From Apteryx mantelli (Eukaryota; Chordata; Aves; Apterygiformes; Apterygidae), in the NCBI RefSeq assembly GCF_036417845.1, contig NC_090020.1:40222425-40286424 (forward strand): a DNA stretch of 64,000 nucleotides, in the 5' to 3' direction. This document shows, piece after piece, positions 1 through 12,123 of this stretch. The notes under the pieces were generated by a model, which was not told the origin of the DNA, did not search any database, and was given only the letters and a program-made list of their open reading frames with translations. Position 1 is the stretch's first letter; every line of letters starts with the position of its first letter. Both the position numbers and the translations under genes were made by a program.

Positions 1-3000
1 GTTTGTTAACCTCAAAATATCTTTCTAGACTCAAAGTAAAATTTGTCAGGTTTCTTTTGCTTCTACTTTATAAAGTGCTAAGTATAAGTTAAAAGAAAAT
101 AAAACATCTATGAAAGCCAATTACGCTCATCCTGAGTCAGAAAAAAAATAAACCATTTTTGGATGGACAATATTCACATGTTTTACAGTGCAGATCAGCA
201 TGCAATTACAGAACCACCAAACTACACTGTTAGGCACATGCTGTGGTGGGACAGTGCATTTTTCTCTACATCAGGAATCAGAAATGCCTTATCTCATAAC
301 TTGCTTGAATACATTTATTCACAATTTCTGATGAAAGCTATTAAGAGTCTCATTTTCCCATGCAATAGCCTGGTATAAGATACACTGTGAATATAAAACA
401 CAAGCTGAAGTGCTAGCACTTTAAGGAGGTATGGTATATAAACAGATTAGGAGCATTAGTAAAAGTAAATCACTCTGTCCTCCCCTACCCAGAAGTCTTA
501 TTAAAATAAATGTGGTTATTCATGTAAAAAAAATGCTGTGGGTGTACTAGACTGAGAAAGTAATGCAAGCCACTCAGATCATTGGAAGAAAGTAAGAATC
601 CTCCTTCTTCTGCCCACATCTGTTCATCACACTCAGCCATCTCTGGTTATTAATATTAGTTTTAAATGTATTCCTGTCCAATTGGGTTAACTCATGTTTC
701 CAGTTTTTGAATCTACTCTTTTCCCCTACATTAAACTAATCTAATGATTTCTATCCAGAGCAAATGGGGAGCTGATGAGCAAATGGATAATAAAAACTCC
801 TGTTATTCCTCTGTGCTCATCTATTGCACTTAAGATTCTTGTCATGCCCTGGGCATTCTAGCTGTCTGATACTGTTCCTTTATTTCCAATTCCAGTGCTT
901 TTTCTGCTGTCCAGAACATTTGGTGCACTGCCTAGTACCAAGCAAAATCTGCTTGCAATGTAAGAACATGTGGAGAAATTATGTGTTTTTGTCACACCCT
1001 ATTAAACGGTATTCAAAACACAATGCCCCAGAAACTAAATTGATTGTAGGTTTTATAACCCTTTTCAGGCTAATGGAAACAATTTAGTACCATGAACGAG
1101 AACATAGCTAGTGCAGCTGTGGGAATCTTAAACTGCTCGGCTCAGCAGTTCTGTTCCGGCTTAAGTAGGATAAAGTAGTTAAAGTTCAGTTGGATTCCAT
1201 TCTTCTAGATCTTTGACAGATCATTTCAGATTAATGTCTTCAAAGTTTTCAACATTCTTTGTAAAAGACTGTTTCTGAGGAATTCCTGGTTTCTGCTTTT
1301 AACTTGGGGGTGGGGTGGGAGGGAGATGTAAGAACTAGGAAGAGAAGGACAGGGAGGCAGGAGGGGCTAGGGAAAGTTTTCAGTTGTTTTATAAAGTGTT
1401 TTGAACTGTCTTTCTCTTCAGTGTGTTTTTGTTATTAACACATGAAGTGGAGGGGAAATAAATACAAAGGCTAGCAATGTTCTTATAACATTAATGCTTT
1501 AGTTAAGACCACAAGAGCTAGAGATGCAGAGTTAAGATTGAAAGTCAGTCTTTAAATCCACCTTAGGACCCTGGCTATTGCAGCTCTCTAAGGATCCTAA
1601 ATGAGAATCACATGAGGTATCAGAAACAAAATAGAATTTCTCTCTGCTTGTTCACATTTCTATACTTAAAACTGAATGCAATGATTAAAAGCTTGACAGC
1701 CAAGAAGGATATTTAGCTGCTGAAGAACTCCATGCTACACATCACAAAAGAAACCCTGTACCTAGCCACATATGAGAAGGAATCATTCACATGGGTATTA
1801 CCTGCACTGTACTACCAGAAAAACATCTGTGCACATTATTTGACAAATTGATCACTAAATGAGCCATTAGCTCACAGGGTTTTTGGATTGCCTTTAGGAA
1901 AGCAGGGTGCTGCATAGCACAAAGGCTTACAGATGCAAAACACTGATTGTGGAAAAAAACGTTCAAGAAGAAAAGTAGTAATAAAGCAAGCCTAGCATGA
2001 AAACATACCCTTTCTAAAAAGTAAGCCGTTTATGAGAAGCAGTAGTAAAACTGCTTAATTCTTCGGTGCCTCTGGGGAGAAATCTAAGCCTTTTGAGAAG
2101 TGATGGAGAGAAAAATGAAGCCAATGGTGTGTTTGTCAGTGAGAGAATGCTGTGAAAACAAAGTTAGTAATTTTACTATTCCTGCTTGCCAAGAGCTGAC
2201 AGGTGTATAGTTTCTTATTGTTCTGAAAGGCAGCCAGAAACCACAGTTTCATATGCATCTACGTCTTCATAGTAGGGGAGAAAACAGCTGTCTCTCTGGC
2301 TCATGCTACAAGATGACAGAAATATTGAGACAGGCTCTTTTTTATAGTATGTTATCGTCATTTGCATGGCTTTGTTTGATCTTCCAACAAAATACATAGC
2401 TGGAAGAAGCAAAGTGCTGCAGCCCAGATCAGACCAGACTTGATGTGGCAACCCCTACTCCCACAAACAGTTCTTATTATTTCACAGAACCCAATTGCCT
2501 CGACGAGAATTTTTCACATAAACAAGAGTTGAAAGATTAGAGACACATTTTCAGCATAAGCAGATCCAAAGACTTTCTATAAACAAGTCCATTAAACTTG
2601 AAAGTAAACAAAAGCAGGAAAATACCAGCAACAAGGTTATTTCAGATAAACATGCGGTAATCATTTGCAACCATTCTTAAAGAATAACTCCCATAAATCC
2701 TTCAGTTTTCATACTGCTGAGAGATGTCTCTGATTAATAAAGCCTTTGAACACAAAAGGTTTCCTCACACAAGAATAATGTGTGTTTTCCTGTAATATAT
2801 GGCAAAGGGATCTTTTAAAACCCAATTCCTTTGGGAAGGTAAAAAATACATAGATATATTCACAATGTACCAGATGCAATAAGCTGTAAGAAATGTTAGC
2901 CTGTGTTGTATTAAATTTCCTTTCTGTGCAGGAGTATACTACAGTGTTAAAAGCCCATGATAACTGGCTGGCAGACTGTCAATTGGATATGCATAAAATG

Positions 3001-6000
3001 TCTGCAGTGTGTCCAGGCTTGCATGAATTGATAATTTCATACATGTAATTTAAGCAATAAAACTTGCAAAGTTTATATTTACCCGAGTATGAGACAAAGG
3101 ATTAGTACACTCAATCAAATAAACAACAACATTTTGGAAATTCTGAAACTTCCACAAAAATACTAATGCTTGATCGGTAAGCTTCAAAAAGCTCTACACA
3201 ATCTGTCATCATAACAGTAAGGTCCTCTAGGCTTACACTGCATATACTTACACTATCTACATGAACCTGAAAAAAAAAAATCAATCAAAATGACACTCAA
3301 TTACCAAAAAATTAGGCAATTCAGAGATAAGTACAATACAATGCTCAGACTAAAAGACAGAGGAGCAATTTTACTTCATTGTCTGTAGCTTCTGATGTGT
3401 AAGGAGGAAAGTGATTTTGTGATAAGAAACTATCTTCTTTTTACAGTAAATTTTTATACAAGCAGGAAACACCAACTTGATCATACATTTGGGTGGATGA
3501 GGAAGAACATCACTGAATAAAGACTTAAAGAGTCACGTAATGAAGACTCTTTTAGACAGTCCTCTCCAAGAATGATTCACTGCATTTTTGATAGTCCTAG
3601 GTAAACCACAGCCAGCAAGTGCTTGCCCAAGCTGAACAGATACCAGATAGCCCACATGTAAAATCATCCCTTTCACATTGCTTCTAGAGACCATGTAAGC
3701 TGCAATGAAAGCATCTCAACAGGTCAAGGGCAGACTCAATTTATTTTCACTTACTCAGGATTCTTGCAAAGAACCACTATGATCTGCTCTAATAAGATCA
3801 GACCATTACTATTTATGTTAAACAAGAAACTGGAACAAAAATTACATTTTTGAAACATGTATATAAAAGAAATAACAAGATTTGTATCAAACGCCTCAAA
3901 CAATGTACTGTAAAATTAATACTTTGCAAGTATCTTTCAAATCAAATTGGCTCATGAAGAAAAAGAGGAAAAAACGAACTGCTTCTTCCACAGTTTTCAT
4001 TTTATGTTGCTCAGCACCTATCAGCATGACAGCTCTAACAGAGCTGACATGTATTTGTCTGGTGGTTACAGTCAGCTGTGCCCCAGCATAGTTTTGCAAC
4101 ATGGACAACATGACCTAAAGCTGTGATATGATGTCCTGACATCTTTCTATAATTGTACTGTTAAACCTCAAAAACAAGCCCAAGAAATGAAGGAACATGC
4201 ATACTTCTGACTGGGCCAGAAAAACACAGCTGAAGCTGCAGTGTCTGATCCTGAGCACATCACAAGCAACAGTCATCACTCCATGGTACTCTCACCAGGT
4301 CCCTGCCAGTATGCCTTCATTTTTGGAAAAAGAGATTGGTCATACTTTAAATTCCTTATCTTTGTGCTTAATAACATGGAATAAATAAGATTCTCTGTGG
4401 AAATGTACTTATGAATACAGTCTAGTGCCTGAAACTGTTATCCATATTGCTAAGTTCCTCTGAACCCTAAAATCTCTAGTTGGTAGCTTTGTTGGGAGTC
4501 TTAGTAAAGAGCCCAATGGTCATTGAACAGACAACCCCCGTGCTGTTTAGAATGAGCATGTTAAAAATAAGTCATGAAACAACAGATTCTTGGTATAGAG
4601 AGGCTGAAGAGTCTTTAGAAGGCTGCATCTCCCATAGAGACCTTCCAGTCCACTCCAGGGCACGAGGTGTAGGAAAGGTCTTGTAGCTATAGAGCTCCTC
4701 CAGCTACACTGAAGCTTCATCTAGGCCTGGTTTATTGCACCATATTTAATTATCATGTTTGCCAGAACTGACCCTGATACTACAAATATAACTTTCTGTA
4801 GAGAGAGTTCTCAAATATCCTAGGCCAAATCTGAGTCTGAATCTTGAAAGCAAAACCCCATTTGACAAAGAATCAAAGTCCTGCTTTCAAACAGAATCTT
4901 ACACACTTCTCTTCCTAATATAACACCTGTAAGTGCAAAGGTGAACATGCTGCATCCACATGCACGAACATATCCATGTACACACACACAAAACTACTTC
5001 AAAACACCAAAAAAAACACTTTCTATCCATAAGAACAGCTGAAGATTAGTTCCTCACTTTTTCCACTGCAGACTTGGCAAACAAAACCTCAGAAAGCCTG
5101 AGAAACGCATGGTTTCATTGCCAATTTCTAATCCAAAAACAGCTTTAAGGATTAAGACAATTTTTGTGAATAATTCTGAGCACAGCTAAGCTACTTGTGT
5201 ACTACTATTCTGCCAGAAAGGAACAGAAATGACTGACATTTAACATTTCAGAACTTGGCTTGCAAACTCAGAACAAAGGCTGAATAGGGGAAATAATACC
5301 CTGGGATTGAAGGACTTCAGGGACAACAGAACTAAGGCATTTTTGCCACACAGGTGCAAGCAGAAAAGGAAGCTTAATTTTTTGTGTCCATGGATCTCAA
5401 TTACAGATTAGGTATTGCAGGTGAGGTACCTCAGGTTGGCCAGAACAAAGAATAGGGATATGTTCTCTGCACCCACAATTAGAAGCATTCATTGGATGAG
5501 AAAGTACAGAGATCACAGATGTTACTTTACTGGATGCATCTTGCCTGCCTATCACATTCAAGAAGCTGTACCATCTCCTCACCAAGACATACGTGATATC
5601 CCAGTAGCATCCTATCCAGCTCTCATAAATCACATGCATGTTATATCCTTAACAGTGTGAACTAAGCCTTCTCGCCCTACTCTTTCCTGTTCTTTTTTTC
5701 CCCCCTCTTGTAAATTCCAGTTCTCTTAAAAAATAAAGAGATGTTTCTGCAGAAGTAACTGGAAAACACTTTAAAAGGGCCTATGTAAAGTGGGAGTCTC
5801 CAATGGGCATGTTTGTTTTCATAAGCTATTTTGCACTCAGAAAATCAGATGATGTAATGACCATTCCACGTTCTTAGTGTGTTATGTAGGGAAACATAAG
5901 TCATTTCCTTCATTAGTTAAAAAAAAAAAAGAAAAAAAAAAGAAAATGATAGAATGATCTGAGAATACATATGAATACAATGAAGTAAATACAGAATTTG

Positions 6001-8045
6001 GTATTCATCAACTATTACCATCTGGTACATTTTTACTTGCACCTTTCCTGAGCCTGTGCTGAACACATCACCATGCCAAAGCAGGTGTTTTGGTTAAAGT
6101 GCTGATTTACAGCATTTCCAGTTTTACACTGAGCAGGTAAAATATAAATATACTCCATTTCCTCATCTTTCCTATAGGGTCTCCTCAGTTTTTATTTTGT
6201 GACTGTTCTTAATGTTCCTGAAAATGGGGGATAACTGTTAGCTGATAAATACGTGTCTGAACTGAAATCAGATGACAAAAAGAGCTGGAACTAATCCAGA
6301 GTAGCCAGGTGCTTCACTGAATGGATATTAAAGGCAATTTTTAGGCTCCAACTTCAGATAAAAGAATTATCAAAAATGGATCAGGTTTGGAAGCCAGTGA
6401 TGGCTGTTCAGTGATTAGAGTTAGAAAATTGAGTTGTTCCATTTCTGAGTATAAACGTTCACCTAACATTTAAGAATCAGAAAAAAACCAGCAGACAGCA
6501 AAAGGATAAAACACCAGAAAATAGGAACTGCAGTGAATGCCAGAGTGAGTCCAGCTTCCATGGGAAAGGAATTTGTCATATGCAGGGAGGGTAAGTGGGG
6601 CTGGGGATTAAGCACTGGACCACGTGTACACCTTTCAAAAGCGCATCTCAATTCCAGGAGCTCCTAGACAGATGATAGATCAGTCAGGCCAGAACTGTCC
6701 AGGGGACTTCAGGGGAGGACAACAGTTAAGCGAAAAGCAACACTGGTACTGTTGGGGTCTGCAACTTGCTGGCTATCTGTAAGAGCTGTCATCCTCAGTG
6801 GTCCCCAAACCAAGGATCTTGTTGACCTAAAGGCTTTCCAGCATTGACCATAGCACAGGAAATGAAAAACACAAAACTAAGGCTGCTGAGAAAAAGCCAA
6901 ATAGCTCACTGCATGCTATTGGCCATAGGTATTTTTACCCATGTGCCAGTCTAGTTGGCCACAACTGCTGCATCCTTTCCCTTCCAGTGCTGCAGAGAAA
7001 AAGCTATTGCCAAGACAATGACAGAGCATTTATCATTACTATTTCTGGTCCTCTCACCTTCTATGTTACAAAGCTACATGCTGATGATAACTACAGATAA
7101 CCTAAATCTGTATTTCACCTCCATACAGGGTTGATCAGAAACCCTGGCATCACAGATTACCAAACCAGAGATGAGAAATAGCATTCACCTCCACTTTGGC
7201 TTTGTGGTAACTGGTGGAAAAAAAAAAAAATAGTCAGATCACACTGTGATCTTAACCTGAGGAAACCACAGCGATTATAAATATTCCAGTCTGGAACCAA
7301 GGGCAGATGAGCAGTTTCCAGGCCTGTGGCAGAAAAACAGCTATCTCAGCCAAACAGATATTTCACTGGCTGGTGACCGAGCAGAAAATCAGTAACTAAA
7401 GAAGATTAGGAGTTTAGGGAGGCAGGCGTGGGACATGCATCATGACCCAGTCTCCTTTTTTGAATACTAGGAAGAAAAGCTCACTGGGTAAGACTGAGAA
7501 CAACAAGTATTAGATTCAGGTAACTAACAACAAACTGCTGATTTAAGATCCAGAGGCTTGCTAATAACATAATTTCTTTTTCTCCCTTTTTCCCCTCCCC
7601 TTCAAGGGGGGAGAGCTATGAAACAAGAGTACATGGGGGCAATCACTACCAAGACTGAAGACTTTTCCACTTAGTATAGCTTGGGGAATTTATGACACAT
7701 TCGGTCTGGAACACTGTTGTCATGCTAGCAGCAGTATCACAGTTGTAAACACTGTACAGTTGATATATATTTAGCTATGTGTTCATGCTTTTGCTAAGCC
7801 TGTAATCCCAAGCTTTAAATAAGTTTGTTAGGAGCAACCATCTAAATCTTTGCTAGGATAAATCACTAAATGCTTGTTTACATATTTTTGCTACTTTCAC
7901 ACACACACTTCACCTACACACATCACTCAGAGTAAAGACAACAAAGTCAATTAAAGCAACAGCAACCCCAGAGCAGAAGAAATTCCTCCAAAACAACTAC
8001 TGCATTGGACAGTGAAACCCCAAATTCCCTTTCCCACAAAGGTGG
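1..8045. other. Non-coding AT-rich stretch upstream of the CR1 element
   Basis: No gene is recognised in this stretch. Open frames on both strands are short (about 90 codons or fewer), share no recognisable domain and are often mirrored on the opposite strand, as expected by chance. It holds an A-rich tract near 5,919-5,946 and a 13-base A run near 7,217. The part around 2,940-3,060, with an octamer-like ATATGCATAA, has the look of unique, possibly conserved non-coding DNA, but conservation cannot be judged from one sequence. Confidence 0.6.
5919..5946. repeat. A-rich simple repeat
   Basis: A run of 12 A, one G, 10 A, one G and 4 more A. This is low-complexity sequence. It could be an old retroposon tail, but no retroposon body is recognisable upstream. 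Confidence 0.85.
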
Positions 8046-8071
8046 TAGCTAACAGAGGCAGCGAACAGACA

Positions 8072-8095
8072 CAGCAGTTTGCGCAGCAGTTCGCG
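8072..8095 (+). repeat. 12-bp tandem repeat in the CR1 5' UTR
   Basis: Two adjacent 12-bp units, CAGCAGTTTGCG and CAGCAGTTCGCG, differ at one base and are followed by a partial third unit (CAG). They lie just upstream of ORF1. LINE 5' UTRs carry the internal promoter, and tandem units there often mark it, so this is a plausible promoter part. No TATA box is visible nearby. The promoter role is inferred, not shown. Confidence 0.6.
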
Positions 8096-8106
8096 CAGAA
8101 GGGCGC

Positions 8107-9216
8107 ATGAAGGTACCTTCGTTTCTGTTCCCTGTGGTGTACGTTTCCTCAAGTATGGTCGTGACACGCCGCAGACCACGTTCCCCAGTGGCTGTTGGAG
8201 TTGCTGTGTCAGAGGCTGGGACCCAGACTGACCCTCTGACAGTAGATGCAGCTCTACAGGTCTCAGGCTGCAGGGAGTGCTTGGGGTCTCTCCGGGAGGC
8301 CTGGGCTGGCAGTCAGCTCTCCTGCAGAAGGTGTCCTGCTGTTGACGAGCTGTGTTGTCAGGTAAGGGAGTTATGGGAGGAGGTCAGTAGGCTGCGCAGC
8401 ATCCGAGAAGATGAGCAAGAGATAGACAGGGTATTCTCGGAGACTGTGCAGCTTCGGGAATCCCAGCCCCCCACAGCAGCGGAGTTGCCAGAGGGCTCTG
8501 TGCCGTGTGAAACGGTACATCATAACACCGTAGAAGAAGGCTGGAAACTGGTCACTGCTCGTGGGAGGAGAAAAGCTCCTACTCCTCCCGAAGACTTGCA
8601 GCTGAAGAACAGGTTTAGTGCCCTCCAGGATGAGGAGGAGATGGGCATGGCTGCAAGGGAAGTACCTGGGACAACAGACCCTGTGCCCTGCTGGAACGCC
8701 TGGAAGAAGTGGTGGGTGATTGTTGTGGGGGACTCCCTGCTGCAGGGGACGGAGGCATCTATCTGCTGACCAGACCTCATGTCTAGAGAGGTTTGTGGCC
8801 TGCCGGGGGCTCGTGTGAGAGATGTCATGCAAAGACTGCCTAGGCTCGTCCATTCTTCGGACTATTACCCACTGCTGCTCTTCCATGTGGGCGCCAATGA
8901 CACCAAGGGCAAACTGGAGACCGTCAAGCAGGATTTCAGAGCTCTGGGGATGGCGGTCAAGGGTGTGGGAGCCCAGGTCATCTTCTCCTCAATCCTGCCA
9001 GTGAGGGGGGTGGATGAGAGGAGGAGGAGACGGACTTCCCAAGTTAACGACTGGCTGCGCCGCTGGTGTTGGCAACAGGGTTTTGGTTTCTATGACCATG
9101 GGACCCTGTTTGAAGATCGACAACTGATGGGGAGAGATGGGATCCGCCTCACTAAGCAGGGCATGCGGGTCTTTGCCAACAGGTTGACCAACCTGGTAAG
9201 GAGGGCTTTAAACTAG
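8107..9216 (+). pseudogene. CR1 ORF1 (Cys-rich and SGNH-esterase protein), one internal stop
   Basis: A single frame of 369 codons runs from the ATG at 8,107 to the TAG at 9,214-9,216, interrupted only by TGA at 8,767-8,769. An in-frame ATG at 8,155 (MVVTRRR) is the more likely true start, because the 16 residues before it look like translated UTR. Counting from 8,107: a CX2C-X14-CX2C cluster (C55, C58, C73, C76) that could bind zinc; a charged, coiled-coil-like stretch at about 79-115; then an SGNH-hydrolase fold with GDS at 208-210, GAND at 262-265 and DGIR at 344-347. The family's last block is DxxH, so the catalytic His is Arg here. ORF1 proteins of CR1 bind element RNA and carry esterase activity whose role is debated. 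The TGA lies 11 codons after GDS and would remove most of the domain. Only this stop separates the two halves, so decay of ORF1 is light. Confidence 0.9.
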
Positions 9217-9389
9217 GAAAGACAGGGGAAGGGGAGAGTTATAGTGCCAGGGTAGTTGGCAAAAGACAGCTCAAGTCGGGATGCCTCCAGCAGGTGAATG
9301 CAGCCAGGGAAGTGTGCATGGGATGTGGCTATGGAGGACCCTCTTTTACCCCTCCTGGGAAACCTGCATGCTCGATCACCTCTCTGAAA

Positions 9390-10060
9390 TGCCTGTACAC
9401 CAATGCACGCAGCTTGGGGAGCAAACAGGAAGAACTAGAGATGTGTGTGCAGTCACAGGGCCATGATCTCATTGCCATTACAGAGACATGGTGCGATAGC
9501 TCGCATGACTGGAGTGCTGTCATGGATGGCTATGTGCTTTTTAGGAAAGACAGATCAGGAAAGCGAGGTGGTGGAGTTGCTCTTTATGTGAGAGAGCAAC
9601 TGGAATGTACTGAGCTGTGCCTAGGGGAGGATGAAGAGCGAGTCGAGAGCTCTGGGTAAGGATTAAAGGGCAGGCTAGCATGGGTGACACTGTTGTGGGT
9701 GTTTACTACAGGCCACCTGATCAGGAAGAGGAAGTCGATGAGGCCTTCTACAGACAGCTGGAAGTAGCCTCACAATCACAGGGCCTGGTTCTCATGGGGG
9801 ACTTCAGCCACCCTGATATCTGCTGGAAAGACAACACAGCTAGGCACAAACAGTCCCAGAGGTTCCTGCAGAGCATTGGTGACAACTTCTTGACACAGGT
9901 GGTGGAGGAGCCAACAAGGAGAGGTGTGCTGCTGGACCTTGTACTAACAAACAAAGAAGGACTGGTGGAAGATGTGAAGGTCAGGGGAAGCCTTGGCTGC
10001 AGTGACCATGAGATGATGGAGTTCAGGATCCTGCGAGGAGGCAGCAGGGCACTAAGTAGG
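9390..10060 (+). other. APE-type endonuclease domain within CR1 ORF2
   Basis: The endonuclease blocks are in the right order, split over two frames: LYTNARSL (Asn codon at 9,402), AITETWCD (Glu codon at 9,483), GGGVALYV, then VGVYYRPP, LMGDFSHPDICW (Asp codon at 9,800) and CSDHEM (Ser-Asp-His at 10,001-10,009). In this family the GDF block normally reads GDFN; Ser replaces the catalytic Asn here at 9,806-9,808, so activity would probably be lost even without the frameshift near 9,651. This domain makes the first-strand nick that primes reverse transcription. Confidence 0.88.
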
Positions 10061-10639
10061 ATCGCAACCCTAGACTTCAGGAGAGCAAACTTTGGCTGCT
10101 TCAGGGACCTACTTGGAGGAATCCCATGGGTTAGGGCCCTAGAGGGAAGGGGCGTTCAAGAGAGCTGGTTAATATTCAAACATCACTTCCTCCAGGCTCA
10201 AGAGCAGTGCATCCCTATGAGTAGGAAGTCAAGCAAAGGAGGTAGGAGACCTGCATGGATGAGTAAGGAGCTCCTGGCAAAACTCAACCAGAAGAAGGAA
10301 GTCTACAGAAAGTGGAAAGGGGGACAGGCCACTTGGGAGGAATATAGGAACGTTACGTTGCCAGAGTATGCAGGGATGTGACAAGGAAGCCTAAGGCCCG
10401 TTTGGAATTAAATCTGGCAAGAGATGTCAAGGACAGCAAGAAGGGCTTCTTCAAATACATCAGTAGCAAGAGGAAGACTAGGGAAAATGTGGGCCCTTTG
10501 CTGAATGGGGTGGGTGCCCTGGTGATAAAGGATGCAGAGAAGGCAGAGTTACTGAATGCCGCCTTTGCTTCAGTCTTTACTGCTCAGGCCAGCCCTCAGG
10601 AACCCCAGACCCTGGAGGCAAGAGAGAAAGTCTGGAGAA

Positions 10640-11480
10640 AGGAAGACTTTCCCTTGCTGGAGGAGGATCGGATTAGAGATCATTTAAGCAAACTTGACAC
10701 CCACAAATCCATGGGCCCCAATGGGATGCACCTACGAGTGCTGAGGGAGCTGGCGGATGTCATTGCGAAGCCACTCTCCATCATCTTTGAAAGGTCATGG
10801 AGAACAGGAGAAGTGCCTGAAGACTGGAAGAAAGCCAATGTCACCCCAGTCTTCAAAAAGGGCAAGAAGGAGGACCCAGGGAACTACAGGCCAGTCAGCC
10901 TCACCTGCAACCCTGGAAAGGTGATGGAGCAGCTCAACCTGGAGGCCATCTCCAAGCATGTGGAGGACAAGAAGGTGATCAGGAGTAGTCAGCATGGCTT
11001 CACCAAGGGGAAATCATGCCTAACCAGTCTGACAGCCTTCTCTGATGGAATGACTGCCTGGGTAGATGAGGGGAGAGCAGTGGATGTTGTCTACCTTGAC
11101 TTCAGCAAGGCTTTCGACACTGTCTCCCATGACATCCTCATAGGGAAGCTCAGGAAGTGTGGGTTAGATGAGTGGACAGTGAGGTGGATTGAGAACTGGC
11201 TGAATGGCAGAGCTCAGAGAGTTGTGATCAGCGGTGCAGAGTCTAGTTGGAGGCCTGTAGCTAGCGGTGTCCCCCAGCGGTCAGTACTGGGTCCAGTCTT
11301 GTTCAACTTCATCAATGACCTGGATGAAGGGACAACTGGGAGGAGTGGCCGATACACCAGAGGGCTGTGCTGCCATTCAGAGGGACCTGGCCAGGCTGGA
11401 GAGGTGGGCGGAGAGGAACCTCATGAAGTTCAACAAAGGCAAGTGCAGGGTCCTGCACCTAGGGAGGAATAACCCCATGC
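10640..11480 (+). other. Reverse-transcriptase domain within CR1 ORF2, active-site motif deleted
   Basis: Recognisable blocks are [37 protein letters not shown], the motif-A block YLDFSKAFD (Asp codon at 11,098-11,100) and the motif-B block [11 protein letters not shown]. That last block usually has Gly where Arg is encoded at 11,278-11,280. After [11 protein letters not shown] the frame jumps straight to [10 protein letters not shown]; the segment between, which in non-LTR reverse transcriptases contains the FADD/YADD catalytic pair, is missing. The junction lies at about 11,331-11,336 and also shifts the frame. The enzyme could not polymerise. Confidence 0.9.
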
Positions 11481-12123
11481 ACCAGTACAGGTTGGGGGCT
11501 GACCTGCTGGAAAGCAGCTCTGCCGAGAAGGACCTGGGAGTGCTGGTGGACACCAAGTTAAGCATGAGGCAGCAATGTGCCCTTGTGGCCAAGAAGGCCA
11601 ATGGTATCCTGGGGCGCATCAGGAAGAGTGCTGCCAGCAGGTCGAGGGAGGTGATTCTCCCCCTCTACTCAGCCCTGGTGAGGCCACATCTGGAGTACTG
11701 TGTCCAGTTCTGGGCTCTCCAGTACAAGAGGGATGTGGCACTACTGGAGCAAGTCCAGCAAAGGGCTACTAAGATGATTAGGGGACTGGAACATCTCTCT
11801 TATGAGGAAAGACAGAGAGCTGGGCCTGTTTAGCCTGAAGAAGAGAAGACTGAGAGGAGATCTTATCAATGTGTACAAGTATTTGAAGGGAGGGTGTCAA
11901 GAGGATGGGACCAGACTCTTTTCAGTGGCGCCTAGTGACAGGATGCGAGGCGACAGGCACAAACTGAAACACAGACAGTTCCATCCGAACATGAGGAAAA
12001 ACTTCTTCACTGTGAGGGTGACAGAGCACTGGCACAGGTTGCCCAGAGAGGTTGTGGAGTCTCCTTCTCTGGAGATATTCAAAACGCGCCTGGATGCAAT
12101 CCTGTGCAATGTGCTCTAGGTGA

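Larger units (their letters stand above)
9318..12119 (+). pseudogene. CR1 ORF2 (endonuclease-reverse transcriptase), multiply frameshifted
   Basis: Coding similarity runs continuously through four consecutive frames: to about 9,650, then 9,680-10,350, 10,378-11,330, 11,340-11,815 and 11,802-12,119, ending in a natural TAG. The first in-frame ATG is at 9,318 (VCMGCG); the frame is also open further upstream into ORF1, so the start is uncertain. The changes I can place are an apparent one-base loss near 9,651, a 5-bp tandem duplication at 10,350-10,359, a deletion near 11,331-11,336, and an apparent two-base loss near 11,815. Sizes of losses are judged from my memory of the family. The product would nick target DNA and copy element RNA there. 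The C-terminal part reads cleanly to the stop. No functional protein can come from this copy. Confidence 0.93.

Noticed and set aside
5397-5660. Overlapping open frames of about 80 codons on both strands
   Set aside because: Openness on both strands at once over a short segment is typical of chance, and neither product is recognisable.
8371-8886. 171-codon open frame on the minus strand across CR1 ORF1
   Set aside because: It is a shadow of ORF1: the plus strand carries the GDS motif and family similarity, and the antisense product has no recognisable domain.
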